From the NCBI RefSeq assembly GCF_002086125.1, contig NZ_MVHG01000007.1, positions 1 through 64,000 on the forward strand: a stretch of 64,000 nt of DNA, given 5' to 3'. Within the stretch, counting starts at the first letter, position 1. Every line of letters starts with the position of its first letter. Origin of the DNA: Mycobacterium arosiense ATCC BAA-1401 = DSM 45069. Its GTDB lineage: Bacteria; Actinomycetota; Actinomycetes; Mycobacteriales; Mycobacteriaceae. The translations under genes were made by a program, and so were the position numbers. Positions 43,130 through 53,629 of the stretch are shown here, piece by piece. Below the pieces are notes generated by a model. It searched no databases. It worked only from the letters and a program-made list of their open reading frames with translations, and was not told the DNA's origin.

Positions 43130-44470
43130 CAGGGCGGTGATTTCGGCGGCCGCGCGCTGCCCGGAGCGGATCGCCCCGTCGAGGAAACCGGTCCACTCGT
43201 CGGCGGTTTCGGTGCCGGCCCAGTGAATCGGCCCGACCGGTTCCCGCAACCACGGCCCGAACCGCGTCCACGACCCCGGTGGCACCGCGGCGGTGGGGCC
43301 GCCCGGCGCGAATTCCTCTGCGCCCCAACGATGATCGATGTAGTCCAGGGGCTTGAGCGCTTCGTCGCCGAAAAGCGTTGCGAAGCAGCGCAGCGCGTCG
43401 CGGCGGCGCTGATCGCCGGGTAGCGCGTCGAACGAGCGGCCGTCGACAAAACCCATCAGGATGCCCGGTCCGTCGGGGTGCGGACTCACGTCGAACGTGA
43501 TGAAGACCGGGCCCTCGTCGGACAGCGCCTGGCCGGAAAACCCGTTGGTCCGCCAGAACGGCGTGGAGTAGGCGGCGTAGGCCTTGCTGAGCCGGCCCTG
43601 CGGCCAATGCCGGGCGAGCTGCTCGTACTCGGCGGGCAGCGGGGGAGTGAACTCGATGGCGGCGCGGTGGGCCGGCGGGATGGCGACGATGACGAATCCG
43701 GCCTCGGTTTCGGCGAGGTCGGTGGTGACGGTGACGCCCGCGCCGTGGCGCTCGATCCGCCGCACCGGTGCGTTGAGCACCACCCGGCCGCCCAGTTCGG
43801 CGGCCGCCGCCTCGGCGATCTGTTGGGTGCCACCGGCGAACCGATCCTGTTGGGCGCCGTCCTCGACGTCCAGCAGCCGGTCCAGGCCGCCGGCCGCATG
43901 CGCGTAGCGGGCGGCGTGCAGCATCGACACGTCGTCGGGTTCACATCCCCAGGTCACCCGCGCCACGATCGCCAACAGGTCCTGCGAGGAAGCGGTCGCG
44001 CGCACCGAGCGCAACCAGCCGCCGAGCGACAGGCCGTCGAGTTCATACGCGCGGCGGGCGTCCCACGGCGCCGCTAGCGGGATGCTGCGCGCGATCCGGT
44101 CGAATTGCCAGCGCAGCCGACCGATGTCCAGCAGGCCGGTCAGCGAAAGCTTGGGGATGGTGCCGTGGTACGCGTGCGTCCACCCGCGCCAATGAATCAG
44201 ATTTTTGCCGTCGTGATGGGTCGGGGTGGTCGGGACGTCGAGCTCGGCGGCCATCGTCAGTACGGCGTCTTGGGTAGGCCCGACGAACGTGCCGCCCAGA
44301 TCGGCCGGCAATCCGGCGACGCTGCCGGTCAGCGAACGTCCGCCCACCCGGTCGCGACCCTCGAAAACCGCGACATCATGGCCTTGCTGGGTCAGCTCGC
44401 GCGCCGCAGCGAGTCCGGCGAAGCCGGCACCGACCACGACAACGTCGACAATTCGCGGCGGATTCGACAC
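43124..44470 (-). CDS. aofH: Flavin monoamine oxidase family protein, AofH-like (Rv3170)
   Basis: 448 residues. The FAD motif is [20 protein letters not shown] with [13 protein letters not shown]; the substrate domain has [20 protein letters not shown]. The C-terminus [20 protein letters not shown] with [12 protein letters not shown] closes over the flavin. [20 protein letters not shown] is the Lys-bearing strand that contacts FAD N5. It oxidises an amine with O2, giving aldehyde, ammonia and H2O2; the substrate is unknown. In M. tuberculosis it lies next to Rv3168-Rv3169, as here, but two plus-strand genes (MFS, monooxygenase) separate them. Confidence 0.88.
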   Translation of the reverse strand: MSNPPRIVDVVVVGAGFAGLAAARELTQQGHDVAVFEGRDRVGGRSLTGSVAGLPADLGGTFVGPTQDAVLTMAAELDVPTTPTHHDGKNLIHWRGWTHAYHGTIPKLSLTGLLDIGRLRWQFDRIARSIPLAAPWDARRAYELDGLSLGGWLRSVRATASSQDLLAIVARVTWGCEPDDVSMLHAARYAHAAGGLDRLLDVEDGAQQDRFAGGTQQIAEAAAAELGGRVVLNAPVRRIERHGAGVTVTTDLAETEAGFVIVAIPPAHRAAIEFTPPLPAEYEQLARHWPQGRLSKAYAAYSTPFWRTNGFSGQALSDEGPVFITFDVSPHPDGPGILMGFVDGRSFDALPGDQRRRDALRCFATLFGDEALKPLDYIDHRWGAEEFAPGGPTAAVPPGSWTRFGPWLREPVGPIHWAGTETADEWTGFLDGAIRSGQRAAAEITALL

Positions 44471-44595
44471 GCGGTCCAGTGAACCGCATTTTTCCGCTTT
44501 TCACGGCAATTTCTGCCAAGCTGAATGCCGGGCGTTAGCCTCACGGCGATGGCAAACATATGCCGACCTCGCTATGTTGATTACGCTGCCGCCAC

Positions 44596-45933
44596 GTGCT
44601 TTCCGAAAGTCCCGTCACCAGTCCGGCCGCCAGTCCTGCCAGTTCAGCCCCATTTGCCGGCACCGCGTCGAACCTGCGCACCGTGGCCCTGGGCAGCATG
44701 ATCGGCACCACCATCGAGTGGTATGACTTCTACCTGTACGCGACCGCATCGGCGTTGGTCTTCAAACCGCTTTTCTTCCCGAATATCTCACCGACGGCGG
44801 GAACATTGGCCTCCTTCGCCACCTACGCCGCCGGATTCGGGGCCCGGCCCCTCGGTGCGGTGTTGTCGGGGCATTTTGGCGACCGGTTGGGCCGCAAAAC
44901 GGTTTTGGTGGGCGCGCTGGTGGTGATGGGTCTGGTCACCACCACGATCGGAGCGCTGCCGACATACGCCGAAGCCGGGCTGCTCGCGCCTGCCCTGCTG
45001 GCGACCCTGCGTGTGGTGCAGGGCCCGGCCGTGGGCGCCGAATGGGGCGGTTCGGCCGTGCTGTCGGTGGAGCACGCGCCGCCCGATCGTCGCGGATTGT
45101 TCGGCAGCTTCACCCAGTTGGGCTCGCCGGCCGGCATGCTGCTGGCGACCTCGGTATTCTTCCTCACGCGAAAGGCCACCGGTCCGGGCTTTTTGGCATA
45201 CGGATGGCGAATCCCGTTCCTGCTCAGCGTTTTCCTGGTGGGCATCGGTCTGTTCGTCCGGCTGAAGCTGACCGACGCGGAAATCTTCGAGCGGCTCAAG
45301 CGGCGCGACGAGCTGGCCCGGCTGCCGATAGTGGAGGTCTTGCGCAAGGACTCGCGCAACGTGGTCATCACCACCGGCTTGCGGCTGTCACAAATCGGGC
45401 TTTTCGTCTTGTTGACGACGTATTCGATTACCTATCTTCAGGATTCATTCGGTAAGGGCAGCGCGGTGGGCCTGATCGCGGTGCTGGTCTCCTCGGCCCT
45501 CGGGTTGCTCAGCACGCCGGGCTGGGCGCTGATGTCGGACCGGGTGGGGCGGCGGCCGCCGTATCTGTTCGGCGCGCTGGCTGGAGTCGTGGCCCTGTTG
45601 TTGTTCTTCGTGGCTGCCGGCACCGGGTCGGCGCTATGGGTCATACTGGCAATCGTGTTCGGTGTCAACGTCGTTCACGACGCGATGTATGGCCCGCAGG
45701 CGGCCTGGTTCGCCGAACTCTTCGGCACCCGGGTGCGCTACAGCGGCGCGTCGCTGGGCTATCAGATCGGTGCCGTGCTGTCGGGAGGGTTCGCGCCGTT
45801 GATCGCCGCGTCGTTGTTGGTGCTCGGCGGCGGACGGCCCTGGCTGATCGTGGCATACTTCGCGGTGCTGGCGGCGGTCACCGTCGCCGCCGCGTACTCA
45901 GCGCCCGAGACGCGTGAGGATTACATCGGGTGA
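44596..45933 (+). CDS. MFS transporter, metabolite:H+ symporter (MHS) type
   Basis: 445 residues, GTG start, 12 predicted membrane helices. The MHS signature is SMIGTTIEWYDFYLYATASA at helix 1 and HFGDRLGRKTVLVGALVVMG between helices 2 and 3; RVVQGPAVGAEWGGSAVLSV and SDRVGRRPPYLFG are further family motifs. Relatives carry dicarboxylates, proline/betaine or aromatic acids with protons. The next gene, a flavin monooxygenase, starts within its stop (GTGA), so uptake of the monooxygenase substrate is a fair guess. Not present at this locus in M. tuberculosis to my knowledge. Confidence 0.9.
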   Translation: MLSESPVTSPAASPASSAPFAGTASNLRTVALGSMIGTTIEWYDFYLYATASALVFKPLFFPNISPTAGTLASFATYAAGFGARPLGAVLSGHFGDRLGRKTVLVGALVVMGLVTTTIGALPTYAEAGLLAPALLATLRVVQGPAVGAEWGGSAVLSVEHAPPDRRGLFGSFTQLGSPAGMLLATSVFFLTRKATGPGFLAYGWRIPFLLSVFLVGIGLFVRLKLTDAEIFERLKRRDELARLPIVEVLRKDSRNVVITTGLRLSQIGLFVLLTTYSITYLQDSFGKGSAVGLIAVLVSSALGLLSTPGWALMSDRVGRRPPYLFGALAGVVALLLFFVAAGTGSALWVILAIVFGVNVVHDAMYGPQAAWFAELFGTRVRYSGASLGYQIGAVLSGGFAPLIAASLLVLGGGRPWLIVAYFAVLAAVTVAAAYSAPETREDYIG

Positions 45934-47297
45934 ATACGCCGCGCAGGATCTTTCTGAACGCCTTCGACATGGCCTGTGTCGGGCATCAGTCCGCGGGGCT
46001 GTGGCGCCATCCCGACGATCTGGGTTACCGCTACCGGGAACTGGGCTATTGGACCGAGCTCGCCCGCATCCTGGAGACCGGTGGGTTCGACGCGTTGTTT
46101 CTCGCCGACGTGCTCGGGGCCTATGACGTGTACGGGGGCTCGCGCGACGCCGCGGTCGTCGACGCCGCCCAATTTCCGGTCAACGACCCGACCGCCGCGG
46201 TCTCGGCGATGGCGGCGGTGACCGAGAGCCTCGGCTTCGGAATCACCCTGTCGCTGACCTACGAGCAGCCCTACGTGTTGGCCCGCCGGCTCTCGACCCT
46301 CGACCACCTGACCGGTGGCCGGGTGGCGTGGAACATCGTCACATCGTATTTGGACAGCGCCGCAAAAAATTTGGGCCTGGACGCGCAGATCCCGCACGAC
46401 CAGCGTTACGAGATCGCCGACGAGTACCTCGAGGTCTGCTACAAGCTGTGGGAAGGGTCGTGGGAGGCCGACGCCGTGGTGCGCGACGCGGAGCGGGGCG
46501 TGTTCACCGACCCGACCAAGGTGCACGACATCGAGCACAAGGGCCGCTATTTCTCGGTGCCCGGTCCGTTCCTGTGCGAGCCGTCGCCGCAACGCACCCC
46601 GGTGTTGTTCCAGGCCGGAGCCTCGCCGCGGGGTGTGCGGTTCGCGGCGGCCCACGCCGAGGCGGTCTTCGTCTCGGGCCCGACACCGCAGATCGTGCGC
46701 GGTCCGGTGCGGGCGTTGCGGACCGCCGCCGCCGCGCTGGGCCGCGATCCACGCTCGATCAAGGTGTTCACCATGGTGACCCCGGTGGTCGCCGAGACCC
46801 ACGACGAGGCCGTCGCCAAGCTGGGTGAATACCGGCGGTTCGTCAGCCCCGCCGGCGCGCTCGCCCTGTTCGGCGGCTGGACCGGCGTCGACCTGGCCGA
46901 GCTCGACCCCGACGAACCGCTGAAATACGTCGAGACCGACGCCAACCGCTCGGCGCTGGCCTCGTTTACCACCGCCGCGCCGGACCGAGCCTGGACGGTG
47001 GCCGAGCTGGCCGACGAGATCGGGATCGGCGGCCGCGGCCCGGTGCTGGTGGGTTCGCCGACCGAGGTGGCCGACGAACTCGAGCGGTGGGTCGCCGAGG
47101 CCGACGTCGACGGGTTCAATCTGGCCTACGTGACGACCCCGGGCACCTTCGTCGATTTCGCCAAGTTCGTTGTCCCCGAGCTGCGCCGCCGGGGACGGGT
47201 GCCCGACGACGTGCCGCGTCGCACGCTGCGCCAGCGGCTCGGCGGCGCCGCGCCGCTGCTGCCCGACGATCACCCCGGCGCAGCCTACCGCCGCTGA
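45930..47297 (+). CDS. FMN-dependent monooxygenase, NtaA/SnaA/DszA family
   Basis: 455 residues, luciferase-like barrel. RIFLNAFDMACVGHQSAGLW, GGFDALFLADVLGAYDVYGG, LSTLDHLTGGRVAWNIVTSY, LGLDAQIPHDQRYEIADEYL and PVLFQAGASPRGVRFAAAHA match the NtaA/SnaA/DszA group, which uses FMNH2 from a separate reductase to oxidise chelators, sulfones or sulfonates. GVHSxG-type binding loops are replaced, so the substrate is open. GTG start overlaps the transporter stop, indicating an operon; no flavin reductase is adjacent. Confidence 0.88.
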   Translation: MNTPRRIFLNAFDMACVGHQSAGLWRHPDDLGYRYRELGYWTELARILETGGFDALFLADVLGAYDVYGGSRDAAVVDAAQFPVNDPTAAVSAMAAVTESLGFGITLSLTYEQPYVLARRLSTLDHLTGGRVAWNIVTSYLDSAAKNLGLDAQIPHDQRYEIADEYLEVCYKLWEGSWEADAVVRDAERGVFTDPTKVHDIEHKGRYFSVPGPFLCEPSPQRTPVLFQAGASPRGVRFAAAHAEAVFVSGPTPQIVRGPVRALRTAAAALGRDPRSIKVFTMVTPVVAETHDEAVAKLGEYRRFVSPAGALALFGGWTGVDLAELDPDEPLKYVETDANRSALASFTTAAPDRAWTVAELADEIGIGGRGPVLVGSPTEVADELERWVAEADVDGFNLAYVTTPGTFVDFAKFVVPELRRRGRVPDDVPRRTLRQRLGGAAPLLPDDHPGAAYRR

Positions 47298-47298
47298 A

Positions 47299-48413
47299 CT
47301 ACGGCGCGACCGTCAGCCAATCGGCGAATCCGGACGGGTCGTGCCGGCCCAGCGCGCCGTGCTCGTAGAGGCCCCAGCCCTCGACCGGCTCGCCGTCGCC
47401 GTCGCGGCAGACCGCGCGGCCGACATGGTCGATCACGCCGAACCCCGCGCGGCCGACGATGGCCGGGTCGGTCATGTCGTACGTCACCCGTTCGGCGAAC
47501 TTTTCGCCTTTCCAGGTGCCGTGGATCCAGTCGGAGTCACCGCCATAACCGCCGCCGACGTGAATGGGCACCGGCAGCTTGGATTCCACATCGAAGTGGA
47601 CCGGGGTCCCGTCCGGGGTGGTGGCGTCGATCGTCGCGCCGGTCGGGATGCGGGTACCGGAGCGGTAGTGGATCTTGACTCGGGGCCAGCCCAGCTGCTC
47701 GACGCGGCCGTCGCGCCAGATACGCGTGCAGTCGTTGAGCGAGCGGAACCCGTTGGGCTCCTCCTGAATGATCAGCACGATGGCGAAATCGTCGAAGGCC
47801 ATGGGTATGTAGAGCCACCACATGCCCTCGAAGGGCGGGTCGGCGGGCCGGCCAGCGGGCTCGGCCTCGCCGATCGGGCGGATGCCCCAGGACCGGTCGC
47901 GACTGCCCAGCCAGGTGTTGGGGTCGACGATGATCTCCTCGCCGTCGATGACGAGGTGCCCGCTCCAGCTGCCCAGCTGCGCGAAGCGCTGCGCGTCCAG
48001 GGTGACCCGGTTGCCCGAGCGCAGGATGTGCGGCTGTTCCTGGACGACGTCGAACAGGCCATTCCAGGTGAGATCGGCTGCGATGCCTTCGGTTTCGTCG
48101 AGCACGATGCGCAGCTTGCGCAGCGGCTCGATGACCTCGACGCGGTAGCCGTTCACTTGCTGGTTGAGGCGGTCCTGATCGATGGCATTCGAAACGTGAA
48201 CGGCGGTCTGGGTATCCCCGCGCCTGATGAGCAGGAACGCATCCTTGACCCCGAGGTTGGGGTAGTAGCCGATGCCGCTGATCACGAAGATGTCGCCGGT
48301 GCGGTCGTGGGCGTTGAAGTAGGAGCGGTCGTAGAAGTTGCGGTCCGAAGAGCCCGGCCAGGCGATCGGCTGGGGGATCTGGTGTACCGGAAATTCGTCG
48401 AGCGGTCCGAGCA

Positions 48414-48414
<1 letters not shown>
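47299..48414 (-). CDS. Rv3169-like conserved protein
   Basis: 371 residues from the ATG at 48414, which overlaps the TAA of the phosphotransferase gene (TAATG). The protein is soluble and rich in beta strands: MLGPLDEFPVHQIPQPIAWP, NFYDRSYFNAHDRTGDIFVI, DGEEIIVDPNTWLGSRDRSW, MWWLYIPMAFDDFAIVLIIQ. It reads like a lipocalin/hydratase-type fold as in DUF7065/7064 proteins, but I cannot assign a function. The length and position next to the Rv3168-like gene match M. tuberculosis Rv3169, a protein of unknown function in the operon controlled by Rv3167c. Confidence 0.75.
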
Positions 48415-49589
<1,175 letters not shown>

Positions 49590-49591
49590 TT

Positions 49592-49610
49592 ACGATACGG
49601 TAGGTAGCGT
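49592..49610. promoter_or_regulatory. TetR operator candidate between the kinase and tetR genes
   Basis: ACGATAC-GGTAG-GTAGCGT is an inverted repeat with one mismatch in 7-bp arms. It lies in the 46-bp divergent intergenic region directly before the tetR ATG (49612), where a TetR dimer would repress both directions. Confidence 0.45.
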
Positions 49611-49611
49611 T

Positions 49612-50214
49612 ATGAAAGCAGACCCGTCCGACCTTGACAAGGCCTCCGGGGCCGGCCGCCCGCGCGATCCGCGTATCGACTCTGCCATCCTCTCGGCGAC
49701 CGCGGAACTGCTTGTCCAAACGGGCTATTCCAACATCAGCCTGGCCGCGGTCGCCGAGCGCGCCGGCACTACCAAATCCGCGCTGTACCGGCGGTGGTCG
49801 AGCAAGGCCGAACTGGTGCACGAGGCGGCGTTCCCGACGGCCCCGACGGCGCTGGAGTCGCCGGCGGGGGACATCGCCGCCGACATGCGGATGATGATCG
49901 AGGCCACCCGCGACGTGTTCACCACCCCGGTGGTGCGTGCCGCGCTGCCCGGTCTGGTTGCCGACATGACCGCCGATCCGGCGCTCAACGCGCGGGTGAT
50001 GTCGCGGTTCGCGGACTTGTTCACCGCGGTGCGGGTGCGGCTGCGGGAGGCGGTTGACCGGGGCGAAGCCCATCCCGATGTGGATCCCGACCGTTTGATC
50101 GAACTGATCGGGGGAGCGACGATGCTGCGGATGCTGCTGCGTCCGGGAGAAGAGCTTGGCGAGGCGTGGGTGGAGCAAACCACCGCCATCATCGTGCACG
50201 GGGTGCGGCGGTGA
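49612..50214 (+). CDS. TetR-family regulator, Rv3167c-like
   Basis: 200 residues. The N-terminal helix-turn-helix is SNISLAAVAERAGTTKSALY followed by RRWSSKAELVHEAAF. The C-terminal ligand-binding part has helices ending in TMLRMLLRPGEELGEAWVEQ. The ATG at 49612 is close behind a possible operator; no strong Shine-Dalgarno sequence. Divergent to the Rv3168/Rv3169-like genes and followed by an SDR with a GTGA overlap. In M. tuberculosis Rv3167c represses the neighbouring Rv3168-Rv3169 region and affects phagosome escape and lipid metabolism, as I recall. Confidence 0.88.
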   Translation: MKADPSDLDKASGAGRPRDPRIDSAILSATAELLVQTGYSNISLAAVAERAGTTKSALYRRWSSKAELVHEAAFPTAPTALESPAGDIAADMRMMIEATRDVFTTPVVRAALPGLVADMTADPALNARVMSRFADLFTAVRVRLREAVDRGEAHPDVDPDRLIELIGGATMLRMLLRPGEELGEAWVEQTTAIIVHGVRR

Positions 50215-51116
50215 CGGGGCGGCTTACGGGGCGCGCCGCGATCGTCACCGGCGGCAGCCGCGGTCTGGGCCGGGCCATCGCGCTGGCCCTGGCCGCCGAG
50301 GGGGCGGCGGTGGCGGTCGCCGGGCGTACCGAAGAAGTATGGGACGACCGCTTGCCGGGCACCATCGGGGAGACCGTCGCCGACATCGAGGCGGCGGGCG
50401 GGCGTGCGGTGCCGGTCCGGGCGGATCTGACCGATCGCGAGCAAATCGCCCGGCTGGTGAAATCAGCGCGAGAAGCGTTGGGCCCCATCGGGATTCTGGT
50501 CAATAATGCGGCCTTCACCGCTCCCGGTCGACCGCCGGCGCCGGGCGCGCAACCGCGTGACGGCGCCGCCAAGCCACCGGGCGCCGCCAGGCCATCGAGT
50601 GCCGCCAGGCCACCGGGCGCCGCCAGGCCCGGCTGGCCGGGATTCGTCAGCACGCCCCTGCACGCGTATCGCCGGCACTTCGACATCGCGGTGTTCGCCG
50701 CCTACGAGCTGATGCAGATGGTTTGTCCCGACATGATCGAGGCGGGTGGCGGCTCGATCATTAACATCACCTCGATCGCGTCGCGATTGCCCGGTGATGG
50801 CCCGTATGCCGATCGCAGCAGTGGGGTACTGCCCGGGTATGGCGGATCCAAGGCCGCGCTCGAGCACCTGACCCAGTGCGCCGCATTCGATCTGACCGAC
50901 CACAACATCGCGGTCAATGCGTTGTCGCCGTCCAAGCCGATCCTCACCCCGGGGCTGTCCTACTATGCCCGCGACTTCGATGACACCGCGTCTGAGGACG
51001 AATTCGCTCGCGCGGCAGTCGAATTGGCTCTGGTCGATGCCGGCAAGGTCACCGGCCGCACCATCGGTCACCTCCAGGTCCTCGACGGCAGTTTCCGGCC
51101 CTTCACGGTGGGCTAG
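50211..51116 (+). CDS. SDR-family oxidoreductase with an internal repeat insertion
   Basis: 301 residues, GTG start overlapping the tetR stop. AAIVTGGSRGLGRAIALALA binds the cofactor, VRADLTDREQIARLVKSARE and GPIGILVNNAAFTAP follow. Ser is in IINITSIASRLPG and Tyr/Lys in YGGSKAALEHLTQ. Between the NNA motif and the next helix there is a low-complexity stretch of about 35 residues built from three hexapeptides (PPGAAR, PSSAAR, PPGAAR), which most SDRs lack. It is likely a flexible surface loop. Probably regulated by the TetR protein; substrate unknown. Confidence 0.85.
   Translation: MTGRLTGRAAIVTGGSRGLGRAIALALAAEGAAVAVAGRTEEVWDDRLPGTIGETVADIEAAGGRAVPVRADLTDREQIARLVKSAREALGPIGILVNNAAFTAPGRPPAPGAQPRDGAAKPPGAARPSSAARPPGAARPGWPGFVSTPLHAYRRHFDIAVFAAYELMQMVCPDMIEAGGGSIINITSIASRLPGDGPYADRSSGVLPGYGGSKAALEHLTQCAAFDLTDHNIAVNALSPSKPILTPGLSYYARDFDDTASEDEFARAAVELALVDAGKVTGRTIGHLQVLDGSFRPFTVG
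50573..50626 (+). repeat. Three 18-bp in-frame repeats in the SDR gene
   Basis: GCCACCGGGCGCCGCCAG occurs at 50573-50590 and, identically, at 50609-50626; the middle copy 50591-50608 differs at 3 positions. The repeats keep the frame and may vary in number between strains. Confidence 0.8.
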
Positions 51117-52507
51117 ACCGAGTCGCCTTCGGGCGGGTCGGGATCCCCGCGCAGCAGCTCGTCGGGATGGTGCGCGTGGTTGACCTCGGGCGGGCCGTTG
51201 CCGTCGGTCCAGCCGAGTCGCCCGTTGTCGGCCACCACGGTGCGCCATTCGCCGCGGCTCACCGCACCGTGGTCGGATCCGCAGGCGAAAAACAGGTTGT
51301 CGGCGTCCGTCCGTCCGCCATCCGCCCACTCGTGCGCATGATGGACCTCGCAGTGATAGCCGGGTTCAAGGCAATTGGGGTGGGTGCAGCCGCGGTCACG
51401 GGCGTAGCAGACGAGCCGTTGATCCGCGGATGCGATGCGTTTCTCTCGCCCGAGATACAGCGGCCGGCCGGTGTGTTCGTCGAACACCGCGAGGTAGTGA
51501 ATTGCTTTGGCGGCTATGCGAATCAGATCCGGCATGGGCAGTCGTGAACCGCCGCCCGTGCGCGCCGGCGCGGGCATCGGGATTGACGAGTCGACGGCGG
51601 CGTGCGCGGCTCGATCGAGTTCGGCCAGCGTGGTCGTGGCGATCACCGTGACGGGCAGGCCGCGGTGCGCCCCGATACCGCCGGAGGCGATGGCGATTTC
51701 GAGGCCCAGCTTGAGGGCGTCGTGGCAGCGTTGGGCCGGGGTGCGATCATCGCGTGCCTCGGGATCGCTGTCCGGGGTCTGATGGCGGCCGGGCCGCACC
51801 GCCGCTTCGAGGGCTTCGAAGTAGGCCCGGGCCTCCGGATCCAGTAGACCGGAGAGCCGCGACATTCCGTCGGGCCGTTGCGGGCCGAGGTACACACAAC
51901 GGCGGCGGGCGCGATCGACGTCGGTGAACCGGCCGTCGGGATTGAGATAGTCGGCGATTCGGTGGCCGAGCTTGGTGACCACCGCGGCGTCGAGCTTCGT
52001 CGCGTGCCGCACCAGCGTGCGCTCGGCCTCCGCCACATCATCCGGCGAGGCGCACGAGGGCAACGTATCCACAGCGGCACATACGGCGCGGATGTGGTCC
52101 TCACCCACGGCGCCGGCGGCCACCGCCTCCGCCAGCGCTGGCAGTTCGGGTTCCAGGGGCGCGCCGGTCAGCGTACGGCGCGGCCGTAGGCGGGCGGTGA
52201 GCCGAAACCGGCGCGCGACTTCCTTGGGGGTGATGCGTAGTCGCGCCCACAGTGCGCCGCGCACCGCGGGAACGCACCCCACGCCGTCCGGTGGGTCGGC
52301 GATTTCGCCGAAAATCCGGTACATCAGGCCGCGATTGGTGCGGTCCTGCGCCTCCAGGCGTTCTGCGACGTCGACCCGAAAGGCGTTGCCGACCGCATCC
52401 GACGGGGTCTGGCGCAGCGCCTCGTGGGCAGCGTCGATCGCGTCGAGCGCCGAGCAGATTCGCTCCCGCGCCTGTGCCGCGTTCACCAGAGGACCCACAC
52501 CCGCCAT
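51113..52507 (-). CDS. 13E12 repeat family protein, DUF222 and HNH endonuclease domain
   Basis: 464 residues from the ATG at 52507. The N-terminal DUF222 region runs to about 330 (RICSALDAIDAAHEALRQTP, RIFGEIADPPDGVGCVPAVR, RCVYLGPQRPDGMSRLSGLL). The C-terminal HNH motif is CTHPNCLEPGYHCEVHHAHE followed by WADGGRTDADNLFFAC, with zinc-binding cysteines. These are the 13E12 proteins of mycobacteria, multicopy and often found with variable DNA or prophage-like sites; a nuclease role is assumed. It overlaps the convergent SDR by 4 nt. M. tuberculosis does not have one at this place to my knowledge. Confidence 0.88.
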   Translation of the reverse strand: MAGVGPLVNAAQARERICSALDAIDAAHEALRQTPSDAVGNAFRVDVAERLEAQDRTNRGLMYRIFGEIADPPDGVGCVPAVRGALWARLRITPKEVARRFRLTARLRPRRTLTGAPLEPELPALAEAVAAGAVGEDHIRAVCAAVDTLPSCASPDDVAEAERTLVRHATKLDAAVVTKLGHRIADYLNPDGRFTDVDRARRRCVYLGPQRPDGMSRLSGLLDPEARAYFEALEAAVRPGRHQTPDSDPEARDDRTPAQRCHDALKLGLEIAIASGGIGAHRGLPVTVIATTTLAELDRAAHAAVDSSIPMPAPARTGGGSRLPMPDLIRIAAKAIHYLAVFDEHTGRPLYLGREKRIASADQRLVCYARDRGCTHPNCLEPGYHCEVHHAHEWADGGRTDADNLFFACGSDHGAVSRGEWRTVVADNGRLGWTDGNGPPEVNHAHHPDELLRGDPDPPEGDSV

Positions 52508-52675
52508 GGTATGGAACACACGTTCGAATCGGCACCGCGCGCGAGGAATCTGTGGATGAACCGCCGACTGTGGATAACCAAGGACGCCGATCCTGGCCCT
52601 GGGGCCGTTTGACGTGCAAGTATGAGGAAAGTCAGTGCCGCGACGGCGGCAGGCAACCAATCGAGTGGTGTGCCA

Positions 52676-53629
52676 ATGCCTGGTATGGACAAGCCGACAG
52701 GGCGGGTCGTTGCCCTGATCGTCCTGCTGCTCGTGGTCGCCGCCGCCCTGCGCGGCTACCTTCCCGCTCGCCACGATGCGGTGCGCAACGAGCCGGCCGG
52801 ACGGGCGGCGCTGGCCTTCGTGGTAACGGCTCTGGCCGTCGCGCTCGCGCTGATCGCGATCGCCGTCGTCGCGCGGCTGCGTGACCCCCGCGCTCCCGCG
52901 CCCACCGCCGGTGCACTGTCCGACATGCTGGGCACCGGTAGGGGGCGACCGAGCTGGCGGGTGTTGCTGATCGGACTGGCCGTGATCGTGGCCTGGCTGC
53001 TCGTCGTGATGCTGCTGGCCCGATTCCTGCCCCACGCCCTCGCCCCCGGCCCGTCACAGCCCGACATCGGCGCGGCGCCGTCGACTAACCCGTCCGCACC
53101 GCCGTCACAGCAGCAGCGCCAACACCGACCCCGCGACGGTACGCAGGACATGCTCGGGATGCTGCTTGCCTGCACGGTCGCGATGCTGGTGCTGTTCGTC
53201 GCCGGTACGGTCGCCACGGCGCGCCGGCGCTGGCGTCCGCCGGCGCCTGGCGTCGCCGACGAACCGGCGGAACCCCCGGCGCCGGCCGCGCGTTCGGAGT
53301 CACTAGCGCGGGCGGCCGAACGCGGTCTGGCGGAAATGACCGACCTGAGCCGTGAACCGCGCGAGGCGATCATCGCCTGCTATGCCGCTATGGAACGTGA
53401 ACTCGCACATGTTCCCGGCGCCGTCCCCCAGGAATTCGACACCCCCACCGAGGTGCTGGCCCGCGCGGTCCAGCATCATGCCCTGCACGCCGACAACGCC
53501 GTCAAATTGGTGAACCTGTTCGCCGAGGCGCGGTTCAGCCCCCACGTGATGAACGAGGGCCACCGCGACATCGCGGTAGTCGTCCTCCGGTTGGTCCTCG
53601 ACGAGCTGAGTTCGCGGAGTTCCGCATGA
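52676..53629 (+). CDS. DUF4129 membrane protein, Rv3166c-like
   Basis: 317 residues from the ATG at 52676; an upstream ATG at 52622 is also in frame. Transmembrane helices lie near 10-27 (VVALIVLLLVVAAALRGYLP), 50-68, 105-127 and 155-180, with a Pro/Gln-rich outer loop (PSAPPSQQQRQHRPRD). The C-terminal DUF4129 domain has YAAMERELAHVPGAVPQEFD with TPTEVLARAVQH, found in transglutaminase-linked operons. First gene of the moxR3 operon; its TGA overlaps the next ATG. Confidence 0.8.
   Translation: MPGMDKPTGRVVALIVLLLVVAAALRGYLPARHDAVRNEPAGRAALAFVVTALAVALALIAIAVVARLRDPRAPAPTAGALSDMLGTGRGRPSWRVLLIGLAVIVAWLLVVMLLARFLPHALAPGPSQPDIGAAPSTNPSAPPSQQQRQHRPRDGTQDMLGMLLACTVAMLVLFVAGTVATARRRWRPPAPGVADEPAEPPAPAARSESLARAAERGLAEMTDLSREPREAIIACYAAMERELAHVPGAVPQEFDTPTEVLARAVQHHALHADNAVKLVNLFAEARFSPHVMNEGHRDIAVVVLRLVLDELSSRSSA

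Noticed and set aside
51113-52507. 13E12/HNH protein as a homing endonuclease or part of a prophage
   Set aside because: No other phage genes, intron or intein boundaries surround it; 13E12 proteins are common chromosomal genes in mycobacteria.
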